Assembly (NCBI RefSeq): GCF_041538045.1
Contig: NZ_JBGOSE010000003.1
Span: 186,001-250,000, forward strand
DNA length: 64,000 bases
Source: Aliiglaciecola sp041538045
GTDB lineage: Bacteria > Pseudomonadota > Gammaproteobacteria > Enterobacterales > Alteromonadaceae
Reading direction: 5' to 3'
Every line of letters begins with the position of its first letter. Position 1 is the first letter of the stretch. The translations under genes and the position numbers were made by a program. The notes beneath the pieces are model-generated. The model was not told where the DNA came from. It saw only the letters and a program-made list of their open reading frames with translations, and did not search any database. Below are positions 26,489 to 36,352 of this stretch, piece by piece.

Positions 26489-27178
26489 ATGGTGTTAATG
26501 CGTAAATTCAAGCAGTCGAAATATTGCTTGTTGTTAATTCTTTGGCTCGTCACCCCACTTTCCTTGGCTACTGAAACGAAAATACCACCTGACTTTAGGG
26601 ATAGCGCATTCAATTGTGGGAAAACGGTTAAGGGAACTGACTACCGTAGAACGGATTACAAAACAAATGAACTTCGTAGAAAAGTTGAAGGTGCTCACTT
26701 TACCAAAGGGGTTCAACGAGGAGAGTACGGGAATGCAGGTTCACTTGAAGGTGACTTAAATTACGTATTGAATAAATTTCCAAATCATCCTAAAGCGTTG
26801 CTTGTAGCAGCAAAAAATCAAATGAGACCAGATTACACATCGCAACATAAACTGCGTAAAGATAGGTTCTGGCCTAAAAAAGAATGTTACTTTCAACACG
26901 CATTGAATCGAGCCCCAGATGACGGCTTAGTTCATTTGGTGATTGCTATTTTTTATCATCAATATAAAAACTACGAAGTTGCGGCTAGACACTATCAAGA
27001 AGCAGTGAAGTTTGCACCTGAAAATCCTGAGGCCCATTATAATTTTGGGTTATTCTTAATGCAGGTCGGAGAAGAATCTAAAGCATTGGAACATGCTAAA
27101 AAAGCATACTCAATGGGGTATCCTTTACCTGGATTGAAAAATATGCTTATCGCTGTAAATAAATGGGAAGAAAAGTAG
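26489..27178 (+). CDS. Exported TPR-repeat protein
   Basis: A signal sequence (LLLILWLVTPLSLATE) precedes about 200 residues. Two or three tetratricopeptide repeats are visible: PDDGLVHLVIAIFYHQYKNY, then YEVAARHYQEAVKFAPENPE and AHYNFGLFLMQVGEESKALE. The central part is Lys/Arg-rich with one Cys near the mature N-terminus. TPR proteins often scaffold polysaccharide export complexes; here that is only suggested by neighbours. AGAGG lies five bases before the ATG. It stands 63 bases after the acyltransferase and convergent to the deacetylase. Confidence 0.7.
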   Translation: MVLMRKFKQSKYCLLLILWLVTPLSLATETKIPPDFRDSAFNCGKTVKGTDYRRTDYKTNELRRKVEGAHFTKGVQRGEYGNAGSLEGDLNYVLNKFPNHPKALLVAAKNQMRPDYTSQHKLRKDRFWPKKECYFQHALNRAPDDGLVHLVIAIFYHQYKNYEVAARHYQEAVKFAPENPEAHYNFGLFLMQVGEESKALEHAKKAYSMGYPLPGLKNMLIAVNKWEEK

Positions 27179-27247
27179 ACTCTTTCAGTACCGTTCATTT
27201 TTCACGCTTCAAGTTGCATATATAAAAATACTATCTTTGGATAATTG

Positions 27248-28168
27248 CTAGAAATAATTTTTTGCCAACAATACAAGAAAACCCAGTTTGTCTTGTTTCC
27301 ATGGTGAAAAACGTAGTAACTGATACTTGTCAGTTGTTTTGGTCGATACCCCATTGGCTGTAGAGACGGCACATTTGTACCCAACCTGCTCTACCAATTT
27401 AACATCACGTAGCAAATAATCTTGTTGTGGCTTCCCATTGGGGTAGGCAAAGCTAAATAATTGTTCATCCAATAAGTTTTCTAGGTAATCTTTGTTGTTT
27501 TTAATTTGCTTTTTGGCTGAGTCGTCATCTAGTTTAGCTAAAATGGGATGACTACATGTGTGCCCTCCAATCTCCATTCCTGCTTGATGCAACTCAATGA
27601 CTTGTTCATCACTCATCATTAACCCATCTGGAGCAGCTAAGGGTTGCAACCTTTGTATAATCCTACTTCTCTCAACAAATGGTAAATACTTTAATCTTAA
27701 TAAGATTTTTTCCGCGGTCTGATGTTTTTCCTGCAAATCAGACGTGATGTAATATTCGTTAGGAAATTCATCTAATGCTAGTTGTTTGTGCGGCCAGTTA
27801 CGTACATATTCAATAACAATATCGTTCCACATAGTGCCACCGTTTAAGAAATCTGAAGCAATAAAAAAAGTCGCCACAGTGTTATGTTTGGCTAAAATCG
27901 GTAACGCAACACTAGCATTATTTTCATATCCATCATCAAATGTAATCACAGCCGCATTTTTAGGTAAGTTACCTTCTTCCAGAAGAGTGGCAGCTTGTTT
28001 TAAGGAAAGCAGTGTGAAGTTCTGCTTTAACCAAGTAAGTTGCTGCTCAAACAGATCCGCATGCATTTCGTATGGCCGCATTGGGTCAAACTGTGGCAGC
28101 ACTTGATGGTAAATCAAAATACTTAGTTTTTTTCCTCTTCCTAGAAACTTAAATAGCACCTTGAACAT
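27248..28168 (-). CDS. Polysaccharide deacetylase (NodB homology)
   Basis: Carbohydrate esterase family 4-like protein of 306 residues, removing acetyl groups from N-acetylated glycans. The catalytic Asp motif is in AAVITFDDGYENN, and the metal-binding His pair in IGGHTCSHPILAKL. It opens with LSILIYHQVLPQFDPMRPYE, a common start for this group. No clear signal peptide, so it may act on cytoplasmic lipid-linked sugars or be exported differently. It is a single gene between convergent and divergent neighbours, and is distinct from the exosortase-type deacetylase at 52650. Confidence 0.85.
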   Translation of the reverse strand: MFKVLFKFLGRGKKLSILIYHQVLPQFDPMRPYEMHADLFEQQLTWLKQNFTLLSLKQAATLLEEGNLPKNAAVITFDDGYENNASVALPILAKHNTVATFFIASDFLNGGTMWNDIVIEYVRNWPHKQLALDEFPNEYYITSDLQEKHQTAEKILLRLKYLPFVERSRIIQRLQPLAAPDGLMMSDEQVIELHQAGMEIGGHTCSHPILAKLDDDSAKKQIKNNKDYLENLLDEQLFSFAYPNGKPQQDYLLRDVKLVEQVGYKCAVSTANGVSTKTTDKYQLLRFSPWKQDKLGFLVLLAKNYF

Positions 28169-28312
28169 GAACTCTCCGTCGTAGGTTGTACGTGAACTTT
28201 AAAGTAGCGTTAACAATTGATCATCAATCTTTGATATAAAATATTCTTCCCTATATTAATTGTTCATTAAACTCTTTACACTATTAAAAAAAAAGAAATC
28301 AATTATTTATCT

Positions 28313-29590
28313 ATGGAATTAATAAAATGGTGGTTCTATTCGCTAATTTTAAGCGTAATAGGTGAAAAGCAGAAACCTCTTATCTATACAACAAAAAATA
28401 ACCTTTCAAGGGATAGTAAAAAGCCATTTATTTGGATTTTTTGCTCGACTATTGGCGAACTGAATGGCTGTAAACCAATTATTGAATCCCTTTCAAAGTT
28501 TTATTCTCTAGTGCTGATCTCTGATCGAGACTGTTATGCCGATGCTTATAGAGTGCAATTTCCTGACGCACAAGTAGTTCAATTGACTGGCTGGAAAAAC
28601 GAAGCAAAGTCGTTATACAAGTTGTTTCCAACCCATCACTTTATTTTATGCGAAATTCCCTGTAAGCCAAATGATGCTCCTTGCCGCCTATCATATGCTT
28701 TTTTACGTTACCTAAAAAAGCAAAAAGCAACCCTAGTTGCGGTAAACAGTTGGCTTTACGAGTATGCGCCTTCTTGCAAACAGGATGTTATTGAAAGGCG
28801 CTTATTTTCAAAGGAATATGTAAGACTTTTCGACTCTTTTATGGTTCAAACAGATGCCGTTAAAGAGAAGCTAAACAAAGCCGGCGCGCTAAAATCAAAT
28901 ATACATGTCACAGGGAATTTAAAATTTGATGCCGTGAGTGATCTAAAAGTACATTTCAAAGACGACAATGCGAAGTCTCTATTTTCACAGCTCCATATGT
29001 TGGATAAATCCATTTTTGTTGCAGGATCCTTATCCGATAAATATGAATATATGGCTTTGATTGATGCCTTCGTTACTTTAAAAAATAGTTCCCCAAATAC
29101 TTTAATGATAATGGCTCCCCGCCATCCTGAGAAACAGCAACAACTTGATGTGATTGCAGAGTTACTGACCAAGAAAAACTTAAAATTTCAATTTAGATCA
29201 CAAGTTGAAAAACCACTAGATTCAACTTTAGACGTATTGGTACTAGATACGTTTGGGGAGCTAAGAGGTTTATATTCAGTCTCAAACTTCTCTTACATTG
29301 GAAAAAATCACAATGTTTTAGAACCCCTCGCCTTTGGCAAACCCGTCGTTATTACTAGCGGCTGGGAATCCACCTATCCGAGCTATCCGGTTTATGAAAT
29401 TTCCAAGCAAAACGGCTTACTGTTCGAAATTGAAAACCCAGCTGATTTAGGAGAAGAGCTGATTAAGTTAAGTGCGCTAAGCAGTGAACAATTTAAGTTG
29501 AAAACGATGAGGACTTTGCAGGATCTAGCCACCACATTGGCAAAAAATATCCGTATTCTGCAGAAACTAAAAATCATGAAACAGGTGTAA
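28313..29590 (+). CDS. WaaA/KdtA-like (Kdo transferase-like) glycosyltransferase
   Basis: Resembles the lipid A Kdo transferase WaaA. It has WIFCSTIGELNGCKPIIESL where WaaA has its VGE segment with catalytic Glu. Further matches are VTGNLKFDAV, MIMAPRHPEK and YIGKNHNVLEPLAFGKPVV, the last replacing the usual GGHN-LEP block. The overall similarity is low, and the N-terminus has only a short hydrophobic segment. As it sits in an exopolysaccharide region, it may transfer Kdo or another 2-keto sugar to EPS rather than make core lipopolysaccharide (inference). A GT4 gene follows after six bases. Confidence 0.68.
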   Translation: MELIKWWFYSLILSVIGEKQKPLIYTTKNNLSRDSKKPFIWIFCSTIGELNGCKPIIESLSKFYSLVLISDRDCYADAYRVQFPDAQVVQLTGWKNEAKSLYKLFPTHHFILCEIPCKPNDAPCRLSYAFLRYLKKQKATLVAVNSWLYEYAPSCKQDVIERRLFSKEYVRLFDSFMVQTDAVKEKLNKAGALKSNIHVTGNLKFDAVSDLKVHFKDDNAKSLFSQLHMLDKSIFVAGSLSDKYEYMALIDAFVTLKNSSPNTLMIMAPRHPEKQQQLDVIAELLTKKNLKFQFRSQVEKPLDSTLDVLVLDTFGELRGLYSVSNFSYIGKNHNVLEPLAFGKPVVITSGWESTYPSYPVYEISKQNGLLFEIENPADLGEELIKLSALSSEQFKLKTMRTLQDLATTLAKNIRILQKLKIMKQV

Positions 29591-29596
29591 TTATCG

Positions 29597-30658
29597 ATGA
29601 CGGAAAATGTCGATTTAACAAAATTAAATGTGTCGATAGTGCACAGGCGCATAAAACATCATGCCCAACACTCCGGATATAATACGGTTTTTGAATACAT
29701 GAAAATTCCTCATGCAGAAGGTGGAATAAGATCTTATATTGCGGGCCATATGCCAGCAGGCTTAAAATGGAGGTTGCATTCACTTCGGCCACAAGCTGTT
29801 GGAGATGAGGGACTAATTCCTGAATTAAAAGCCCTATCCACAGTTGCCTCTTCAAAGCCTGGTATTTGCCATTTTATTTATGGAGAGGACACGTATTTTT
29901 ACACCCCTCTTTGGCAACATAAAAATAAAAAAGTTATTGCTACCTACCACTACCCCCCAGTCCGCCTAGATGAAAGAGTAAATCGAGCCATAATTTCACG
30001 TTTAAGCGCCGTCATACTTATGTCAAACAGTCAACGAAGTTGGTTTGAGAGATATATTCCAAAACAAAATATCCATGTAATACATCATCATGTGGATACC
30101 GACTTTTTTAAGCCCGATGTGAATAGCGTTAGAGCTGACGGGAAGCTTCGGATAGTCAGCCTTGGCGGAATACTACGAAATATGGATTTACTCGAGAAAG
30201 TGGTGGTGCTGTTAACAGACACATTAGGCAGCGAAGCGGTTAAGTTTGATTTTCTGATTCCAAAGAGTGAATGGCCACGTTTTGATAAGATGGTCAATGT
30301 TAACCTACTCTCCGGCATTTCAGATGAACAATTAAGAGATGTATATCGAAACGCGAGCATCGGATTTATGCCTTTAATTGATTGTACGGCGAATAACGCA
30401 GTATTAGAGATGATGTCAACAGGCAAGGCAATTGTATGCTCCAATGTAGGAGGGATAAGTGATTATCTAAACAATGAAGGCGCGGTGCTATTCGAACCTT
30501 CAAGTTCAGCAGAAGCCATCACAGCAGCAATATTGGATGTTTTTAACGACAAACAAAAAATGGAAAAAATGCAAAATGCAAATAGGCAGCGAGCAATAAA
30601 ACATTTTTCATTGGCCGCTACAGCAGAAAAGCTGGCGCATTTATATTCTCAGCTTTAA
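29597..30658 (+). CDS. GT4-type glycosyltransferase
   Basis: GT-B fold sugar transferase using a nucleotide sugar donor in the cytoplasm. The C-terminal donor domain shows ASIGFMPLIDCTANNAVLEM followed by MSTGKAIVCSNVGGISDY, the typical E-x7-E region of family 4 (here with NAVLEMM). The N-terminal half has EGGIRSYIAGHMPAGLKW, probably acceptor binding. It is translated six bases after the WaaA-like gene. Sugar specificity cannot be read from sequence. Confidence 0.82.
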   Translation: MTENVDLTKLNVSIVHRRIKHHAQHSGYNTVFEYMKIPHAEGGIRSYIAGHMPAGLKWRLHSLRPQAVGDEGLIPELKALSTVASSKPGICHFIYGEDTYFYTPLWQHKNKKVIATYHYPPVRLDERVNRAIISRLSAVILMSNSQRSWFERYIPKQNIHVIHHHVDTDFFKPDVNSVRADGKLRIVSLGGILRNMDLLEKVVVLLTDTLGSEAVKFDFLIPKSEWPRFDKMVNVNLLSGISDEQLRDVYRNASIGFMPLIDCTANNAVLEMMSTGKAIVCSNVGGISDYLNNEGAVLFEPSSSAEAITAAILDVFNDKQKMEKMQNANRQRAIKHFSLAATAEKLAHLYSQL

Positions 30659-30671
30659 TTCTCATTTAGGT

Positions 30672-31736
30672 TTATTCTTGTTCGATTAATTTAATAAACT
30701 GACGCGTTAAATGATCAACGGAAATTACCTCTCTTTGAGAGTATTCCAGTGCATTTTGACTAATTTCTCTATAATAAGATGGCTCACTAAAAAGCTTATT
30801 GATTTTTTCACTCCAATCAAATGCCGTCGCGTCGGGAGCCATCAAAATACCTCCTTTTCCAACGGATTCCTTAAGTCCACCGATAGCCCTAGCAATGACA
30901 GGAATACCGCTAACTTGAGCTTCACTTGCAACCCTTCCCCACGCTTCCTCCCATAAGCTTGGCATTATGACTATTTTGGCTTGCGAATATATATTGACCA
31001 TATCCAATTGTTTAGGCGTTAATTTAACATTTTTTAACGGTTCCACATTTTCAACTAAATATCGCTTAACCTCATCCGTATACGACCATGATTCTACAAA
31101 TAGAAAGGGTAAGTGAGGATTGTTTTTCGCTATCTCTGTAGCTAAGTGAACTCCTTTTTCAGGAAAAGGACAAATAAAAACGATCTGTGTTCCTGTTAAA
31201 GGAACCTTGTATTTCGAATAATCAACCATGGGTGGTATAGCGGTAGATTTTAATTGGAAGCATTTCAATAGTTTTTGTGATGTAAAATCAGAATTTGCGA
31301 TATAACTTAACTTTTCATCAGCAAAATATTCACCACCGTGCTTCGCAAACTCTACATCTCTCACATAAATGGACACCTTATGCGTTCCATTTGTTTGTAA
31401 AGCAATTTTAGCGAGTTTTATACATTCCCCCGCTTGCATAATAACCCAGTCTGGTTTTAATGAATTTATTACTTTAGGTAACTTTTCATGTAAATCCCAT
31501 ACTCGGAATACTGGATATTTCATTACGTAGTCACATACTGTGTCGGTCCTGTGCAACTTCATTTTCAGTCGTGTTTTAAATGAAATAAAATCCCCGGAAT
31601 CCAATGTTGAAAGAACTGACACTGGATAACCGTTTTTAAGCATTTCTATACATAACTGATGAGTAGAAGCTTCGGCACCACCTATTTTTTGTGGCAAGTA
31701 ACTGTGGCTTGTGACAAACAAAATCGACGGTTTCAT
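30672..31736 (-). CDS. GT4-type glycosyltransferase
   Basis: The start motif ILFVTSHSYLPQKIGGAE is the classic glycine-rich N-terminal loop of GT4 enzymes. The donor site has QAKIVIMPSLWEEAWGRVAS followed by EAQVSGIPVIARAIGGLKE. The start at 31736 (MKPSILFV) is chosen by homology; the frame is open nine codons more to 31763, and neither has a clear ribosome site. It is the 3'-most member of the minus-strand EPS cluster, ending 13 bases from the convergent GT gene. Acceptor and donor are unknown. Confidence 0.82.
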   Translation of the reverse strand: MKPSILFVTSHSYLPQKIGGAEASTHQLCIEMLKNGYPVSVLSTLDSGDFISFKTRLKMKLHRTDTVCDYVMKYPVFRVWDLHEKLPKVINSLKPDWVIMQAGECIKLAKIALQTNGTHKVSIYVRDVEFAKHGGEYFADEKLSYIANSDFTSQKLLKCFQLKSTAIPPMVDYSKYKVPLTGTQIVFICPFPEKGVHLATEIAKNNPHLPFLFVESWSYTDEVKRYLVENVEPLKNVKLTPKQLDMVNIYSQAKIVIMPSLWEEAWGRVASEAQVSGIPVIARAIGGLKESVGKGGILMAPDATAFDWSEKINKLFSEPSYYREISQNALEYSQREVISVDHLTRQFIKLIEQE

Positions 31737-31786
31737 TAATACTAGGTGCCTTTTAAACTTCATATTTCACATAGACTTGTTACTTT

Positions 31787-32818
31787 TCAACTCAGATTAG
31801 CAACTTTTCGTTTCACTGGTAATATACATTCTTTCCAATTAAATTTCTGCATTTCCATTGCGATGTCAGAAGTGGGAATTGCCTTTAAATTATCGAGTGT
31901 GTTAACAATTGCACTATCTAAAGATCCATCGATAGTATAAGTCAGGCCCGAAATATGGTATTCATTTAGCGAAGCAATTTGGGGCACCAATACTGGTTTA
32001 TTAAAACTATAAGCTAAAAGTAAACTTCCAGAAGTCAAAGAATTATTGAAAGGTAATACAACCAAATCACATGCATTAAAATATAATTGCAACTCCTCAT
32101 CATCAATAAATTTGTTATGTAAAATAATTCTTTCATCTGAACTTATTTGCAGTTCTAATTGATTGGCATAAGAAGATTCTTTTAGTTTACCCGCTATTAT
32201 TAATTTTAGATTGGAAGTCTTTAACTTTTTAAATGCTAAGACAAGTTCACTTACACCTTTGTAAGGTCTGATTGCACCAACAAATAAAATTACTTTTTCT
32301 TCAGCTGTTATATTTAATTTATTCCTAGCCTGCTCTCTAGAAATCAAGTTTAAGTAGTTATTTTTGTAATGTCCGTGGCGCATAACAACTACATTACTAA
32401 ATTTCCCAAATAGATACCTTAATTGCCTTTTTGCACTGTAGGAGTGCACAATCACACATTCACAAATATGTAAAATAGCTACTCTAACCAACCAATCAAT
32501 CAATCGGCTTCTGGATTCGTGTGGAAATGTATTGTGAAGTGTGAAAATGACTTTCTTGCGGGATTTTTTTAAAAATAATAACATCTGAATAAATTTAATG
32601 GCATGGCTAAAACAAATTTTCCAGCTACTGTTATTATAAAATTCAATTAACCAATGAAAATGCACTATATCGTATTCGTCTAGGTTGTTTTTCAGCCAAG
32701 CATAAGCCGAACCATTGGATGCAACCAATTTCACACTTTCATCACATAACGCGGAATAAAAGTTATTAATATAAGGGTTATTTTTGTCTTCGGCGGGGAA
32801 AGCGGCAATCCTAACCAT
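31787..32818 (-). CDS. GT4-like glycosyltransferase
   Basis: GT-B sugar transferase. The N-terminal half contains YDIVHFHWLIEF and KVIFTLHNTFPHES; the C-terminal half has VGAIRPYKGVSELVLAFKKL and ACDLVVLPFNNSLTSGSLLL, where the usual E-x7-E motif is degraded. It is very AT-rich compared with the conserved exosortase genes, suggesting recent acquisition. It lies between the preceding GT and the pyruvyltransferase with short gaps. Specificity unknown. Confidence 0.78.
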   Translation of the reverse strand: MVRIAAFPAEDKNNPYINNFYSALCDESVKLVASNGSAYAWLKNNLDEYDIVHFHWLIEFYNNSSWKICFSHAIKFIQMLLFLKKSRKKVIFTLHNTFPHESRSRLIDWLVRVAILHICECVIVHSYSAKRQLRYLFGKFSNVVVMRHGHYKNNYLNLISREQARNKLNITAEEKVILFVGAIRPYKGVSELVLAFKKLKTSNLKLIIAGKLKESSYANQLELQISSDERIILHNKFIDDEELQLYFNACDLVVLPFNNSLTSGSLLLAYSFNKPVLVPQIASLNEYHISGLTYTIDGSLDSAIVNTLDNLKAIPTSDIAMEMQKFNWKECILPVKRKVANLS

Positions 32819-32841
32819 CGAACACTCCTTCCAATAAAGTT

Positions 32842-33687
32842 TTAGAGATCATAGCGTGTTTTCAATGTATTAATTTCAATTTCCATGGCTGACAACGCAT
32901 CCTTGAAAACATTTTCAGAGCTTAAAAAAGAATGGTTTTGTGCAACAGCTTTACGTAAATCGGTTGTAATAAGGTACTTTTTGAGCTCTCTTTTGAGTTT
33001 TCCTTTAAGGCTATTCAACTCCTCTTGCCAAAATCGTTTTAACACTATCTCTTGATGTTCGAGTTCCATTGATTGACACCAATCAACCCACTTAAAGTGG
33101 TGTGTTTCGCCCTCATAGGCCGAAGTGAAAGAGGTGTAAGGGATCCAAGGGATTCTTAGCGTATCAGCCAAAATTGCACCATGCATGGCTTCTGTTATGA
33201 CAAGTTTACAACTACTTAATGCATTCATAAAGTTATCAACAGACGTACACGGTGAAATCAATTGATATCCCAATTTATCTGCAATTTCATGCCAAGGAGT
33301 TTGCTCAGTTCTGAAATAGGGGATTAAACCAATTTCTTTAGCTTGATTAGATTTTTTAAAGTAGTTGGCTGCTAAAATTGCGGGATCTGTAATGTATTTT
33401 ACTTTAACTCCCTGCTTCGCCAAGGCTTTTTGAGTATTTGGCCCACGAACAAATCTTATATCCCAGCTTTCGTCGATTTTCGGTACCGAATCAATTGTTC
33501 TAGCGCCAGTCCCAAACACAACTTTATGTTTGTAATCATCAAACCTGTTATCTAAAACAGAGCCTATTGCAATTAAAACAGAATCTTTATTGGCATTAGT
33601 TAAATTTGGAAAAAATTTATGCCACAAATATGGGTTTAGATCATCACCTACATTTTTAGTGGCCGTTTCAAAAAATCCTAGTCTCAA
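32842..33687 (-). CDS. Polysaccharide pyruvyl transferase family protein
   Basis: Resembles the ExoV/CsaB/WcaK family, which adds ketal-linked pyruvate from phosphoenolpyruvate to sugars of exopolysaccharides, giving acidic polymers. Landmarks: TATKNVGDDLNPYLWHKFF at the start, VVFGTGARTIDS, SWDIRFVRGPNTQKAL and CKLVITEAMHGAILADTLRI. Size (281) fits ExoV. It directly follows the flippase gene with two bases between, so the repeat unit is probably pyruvylated before it is flipped (inference). Confidence 0.85.
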   Translation of the reverse strand: MRLGFFETATKNVGDDLNPYLWHKFFPNLTNANKDSVLIAIGSVLDNRFDDYKHKVVFGTGARTIDSVPKIDESWDIRFVRGPNTQKALAKQGVKVKYITDPAILAANYFKKSNQAKEIGLIPYFRTEQTPWHEIADKLGYQLISPCTSVDNFMNALSSCKLVITEAMHGAILADTLRIPWIPYTSFTSAYEGETHHFKWVDWCQSMELEHQEIVLKRFWQEELNSLKGKLKRELKKYLITTDLRKAVAQNHSFLSSENVFKDALSAMEIEINTLKTRYDL

Positions 33688-33689
33688 AT

Positions 33690-35153
33690 TTATTCTCTCC
33701 TTAATTTTAATTTACTTTTTACATTATTAAAAAAAGCAACTCTTGCCAATTCACTTAATATTTCGTGTTTCGTTAACAACAGCATAAATAACCAAGTTGT
33801 AAACGTTACTGCAAGTATGGCTAACATGATTAAAGGGTTATATAAATTCAATTGTAGGTAGTGAATAATCACAAAAAATTCAATCCCCAAAACCAAAGAG
33901 ATAAACGAGTTATTCAAGACTATCTGTGAGTAACTGCTAAAATTGACACCAAATATCTTAATAATTTTAGGTAACAAAATAATCAATCGCAAAATAGAAA
34001 GTGTCAAAAACAAATAGAGTAGTTCCAATAGTTCGAAATCATACATAACAAAAATAGCAATATAAATTAACCTTATTAGGAACATACCGATAGCGAGCCA
34101 AAGCACGAACTTTTCTTGTCCCATTACATTAAGCATTTGCTCAACTGATGGTAAAAGTGAAATCACTATCATGGAAAGGCAAATCACTTCCAAAAGAGGG
34201 GGAACACTTTGCCATTGTTCACCATATAAAAGCGTTACAATGGGATCAGAAAAAGAGAATACAAATACATAAAATGGAATAGAAAAAATTTGAATATAGT
34301 TAAAAATTTTTAGCACTGGTTGAGCTAAGTTAGAATCTGAATTGTTAAGTTTCGCTAAAAATGGCTGAATGGTAGGCGATACGGCTTGTAAGATTAACTT
34401 TGAAAAAATACCCGACGTTGCTGACGCTTTTGAATAAAAAGCTACCCCTTCAATAGAATGATATTTGCCAATTACGAATTCTGGAATGATTTGTCTGAAC
34501 TCACTAATTAAGTTGGACAAACTGATAACAGAACTGAATCCAATAATCTTTTTTACATCAGTTAAGTTAATTCTGTAATAAATAAATTTCGAATATCTAA
34601 GTAAAAAAGCCACACTGGCCAACGTTCCCACCACTGAGCCAATTGCTAGGGCATACACCCCCTCCCCTTGGAAGGCTAATGTTAAGGTTACAATCACCCT
34701 CAAAATAGTGCTAAAAATGTCGGACTTCATTATTTTATCAAAGAATAAATCCCGTTTAAGTAAGGACAATGATAAAGTACCAAATGGAATAATAATAAAG
34801 TTGATGGAAAGTACTTGGATGAGTAGTTCCACCTCAACCCTACCAAAAAATTTAGCCGCGAATGGTGACATTACATAGTAAAAAAGAGTGATAGCCCAAC
34901 ATATAGCTAAGGAGATCGTAAAACAGGTTTGAATTTTTTCGGTGCTGAGATCTTTTTCTTTAACCAGATAAAGGGATAATCCAAAATCACGCAATACCTG
35001 ACCGATTACGATGCTTGCTGCTGCAATCGAATACAATCCGATCTCTTCTGGTGTTAAAATCCTCGAAATTAACATTACAGCTAGGAAATCTATGGTCAAA
35101 ACCGAATACTTTCCAGCAAAAGAATAGACAAGGGCTCGTCGCAAAGAAGACAT
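33690..35153 (-). CDS. Wzx-type polysaccharide flippase (first of two)
   Basis: Polytopic membrane protein of the MATE/MOP polysaccharide transporter family with about 12-14 segments, expected to flip undecaprenyl-diphosphate-linked repeat units to the periplasm. It begins MSSLRRALVYSFAGKYSVLT with ISRILTPEEIGLYSIAAAS, a family hallmark. It is strongly AT-rich. A second flippase of the same family lies at 38112-39590, which is unusual for one EPS pathway. The plus-strand GT2 gene lies upstream, so it has its own promoter or reads through. Confidence 0.85.
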   Translation of the reverse strand: MSSLRRALVYSFAGKYSVLTIDFLAVMLISRILTPEEIGLYSIAAASIVIGQVLRDFGLSLYLVKEKDLSTEKIQTCFTISLAICWAITLFYYVMSPFAAKFFGRVEVELLIQVLSINFIIIPFGTLSLSLLKRDLFFDKIMKSDIFSTILRVIVTLTLAFQGEGVYALAIGSVVGTLASVAFLLRYSKFIYYRINLTDVKKIIGFSSVISLSNLISEFRQIIPEFVIGKYHSIEGVAFYSKASATSGIFSKLILQAVSPTIQPFLAKLNNSDSNLAQPVLKIFNYIQIFSIPFYVFVFSFSDPIVTLLYGEQWQSVPPLLEVICLSMIVISLLPSVEQMLNVMGQEKFVLWLAIGMFLIRLIYIAIFVMYDFELLELLYLFLTLSILRLIILLPKIIKIFGVNFSSYSQIVLNNSFISLVLGIEFFVIIHYLQLNLYNPLIMLAILAVTFTTWLFMLLLTKHEILSELARVAFFNNVKSKLKLRRE

Positions 35154-35392
35154 ATATTAGGCTATTACCAATTTGAAATTACATACTAATTAACATGTAA
35201 TTTGACGTGTTATGCGGTTTGAAAGATTACTCCGTGAAATTACAGCATTTCTTGACTTAAGTCATTCTTTAAAAACGTCTAAAGTCTCTTTTCAATCTAT
35301 AATCTACTATTGTTTTGGATACAAAGCCAGTGGTTAATTAATACTGGATAATTGTTTGGAAATATTTTATTTTGATCGAGGTATAATACATA

Positions 35393-36349
35393 TTGATTAA
35401 TTTAATGACTTTAAAAACAACAGTAACGAAACCTTACTCACACCAAGTAAGCGTAATCATTCCAGCTTATAATGCATCAGCACTTATTAAACCAACTTTA
35501 GAATCAGTGGTTAATTCCACTCTGACCGACTTTGAGGTAATTGTAATAGATGATGGCTCATCAGATAATACCTTTGAAGTTGCATCAAATATTGATCCTC
35601 GAATTCAGGTCATACGACAGAAAAATGCGGGTATGTCTGCCTCAAGAAACAAAGGAATAGAATTAAGTAAAGGGGAGTTTATAGCGTTATTAGACGCTGA
35701 TGATATTTGGCACCCACAAAAGCTCGAGTTTCAAGTTAATGCACTAAACAGCAATTCCCAATTTGACTTTTGCTTTACCGAATTTACCAGTTGGCATGGT
35801 GAAAATAATCAAGATTTTTCGGTATCGAAAAGAAGTGCCAGCATAGAACCCTCATTGACAGGCTGGATTTATCACAAAATGCTGTTAACTAACTGGGCTC
35901 TTCCCTCTTCAGTTATGTTTAGAAAAACCGCTTGGGATAAGCTTGGCTCCTTCATATGCGAGGATCACCAAACTGATGATTGGGAATATTTTGTTCGAGC
36001 TAGCAAAACTTGCCAATTTGTGAAATTAAAGGAATCTTTTGTACTCTACAGGCAAATTTCTAGTTCACTCTCGAGAAGAGTACCAGAAAAAAATGCCACC
36101 GAAATTATGCGCTCAACACTCATTAAACGCTTTGGATACACTTCTCCAGATGGCGCCGAAGTAGATCATAAAGAGCTTTCAAGGAGAAGTTACAATGGGC
36201 ATAGTCATTTTGCAGATGCCCATGTCGCAAGAGGAAAGTTATCAATTGGACTCAAAGCATTTTTCCAATTGCTAATAAAAGGGCCTAATCGCACAAAAAC
36301 CATGCTCACCCTTTTAAAATCAATATTCAAAAGAATTAAGCCAGTTTAA
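35393..36349 (+). CDS. GT2-type glycosyltransferase
   Basis: GT-A fold enzyme. The N-terminus has the signature VSVIIPAYNASALIKPTLES, followed by VIVIDDGSSDNTFEVA and the metal-binding region LLDADDIWHP; TDDWEYFVRA is the acceptor-side motif. It is the only plus-strand gene within the minus-strand EPS cluster, and its 3' end is only three bases from the convergent asparagine-synthase-like gene. The start is uncertain: TTG at 35393 or ATG at 35405. GAGG lies 11 bases before the former, and TATAAT at 35382-35387 is close by. Confidence 0.85.
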   Translation: MINLMTLKTTVTKPYSHQVSVIIPAYNASALIKPTLESVVNSTLTDFEVIVIDDGSSDNTFEVASNIDPRIQVIRQKNAGMSASRNKGIELSKGEFIALLDADDIWHPQKLEFQVNALNSNSQFDFCFTEFTSWHGENNQDFSVSKRSASIEPSLTGWIYHKMLLTNWALPSSVMFRKTAWDKLGSFICEDHQTDDWEYFVRASKTCQFVKLKESFVLYRQISSSLSRRVPEKNATEIMRSTLIKRFGYTSPDGAEVDHKELSRRSYNGHSHFADAHVARGKLSIGLKAFFQLLIKGPNRTKTMLTLLKSIFKRIKPV

Positions 36350-36352
36350 CAA

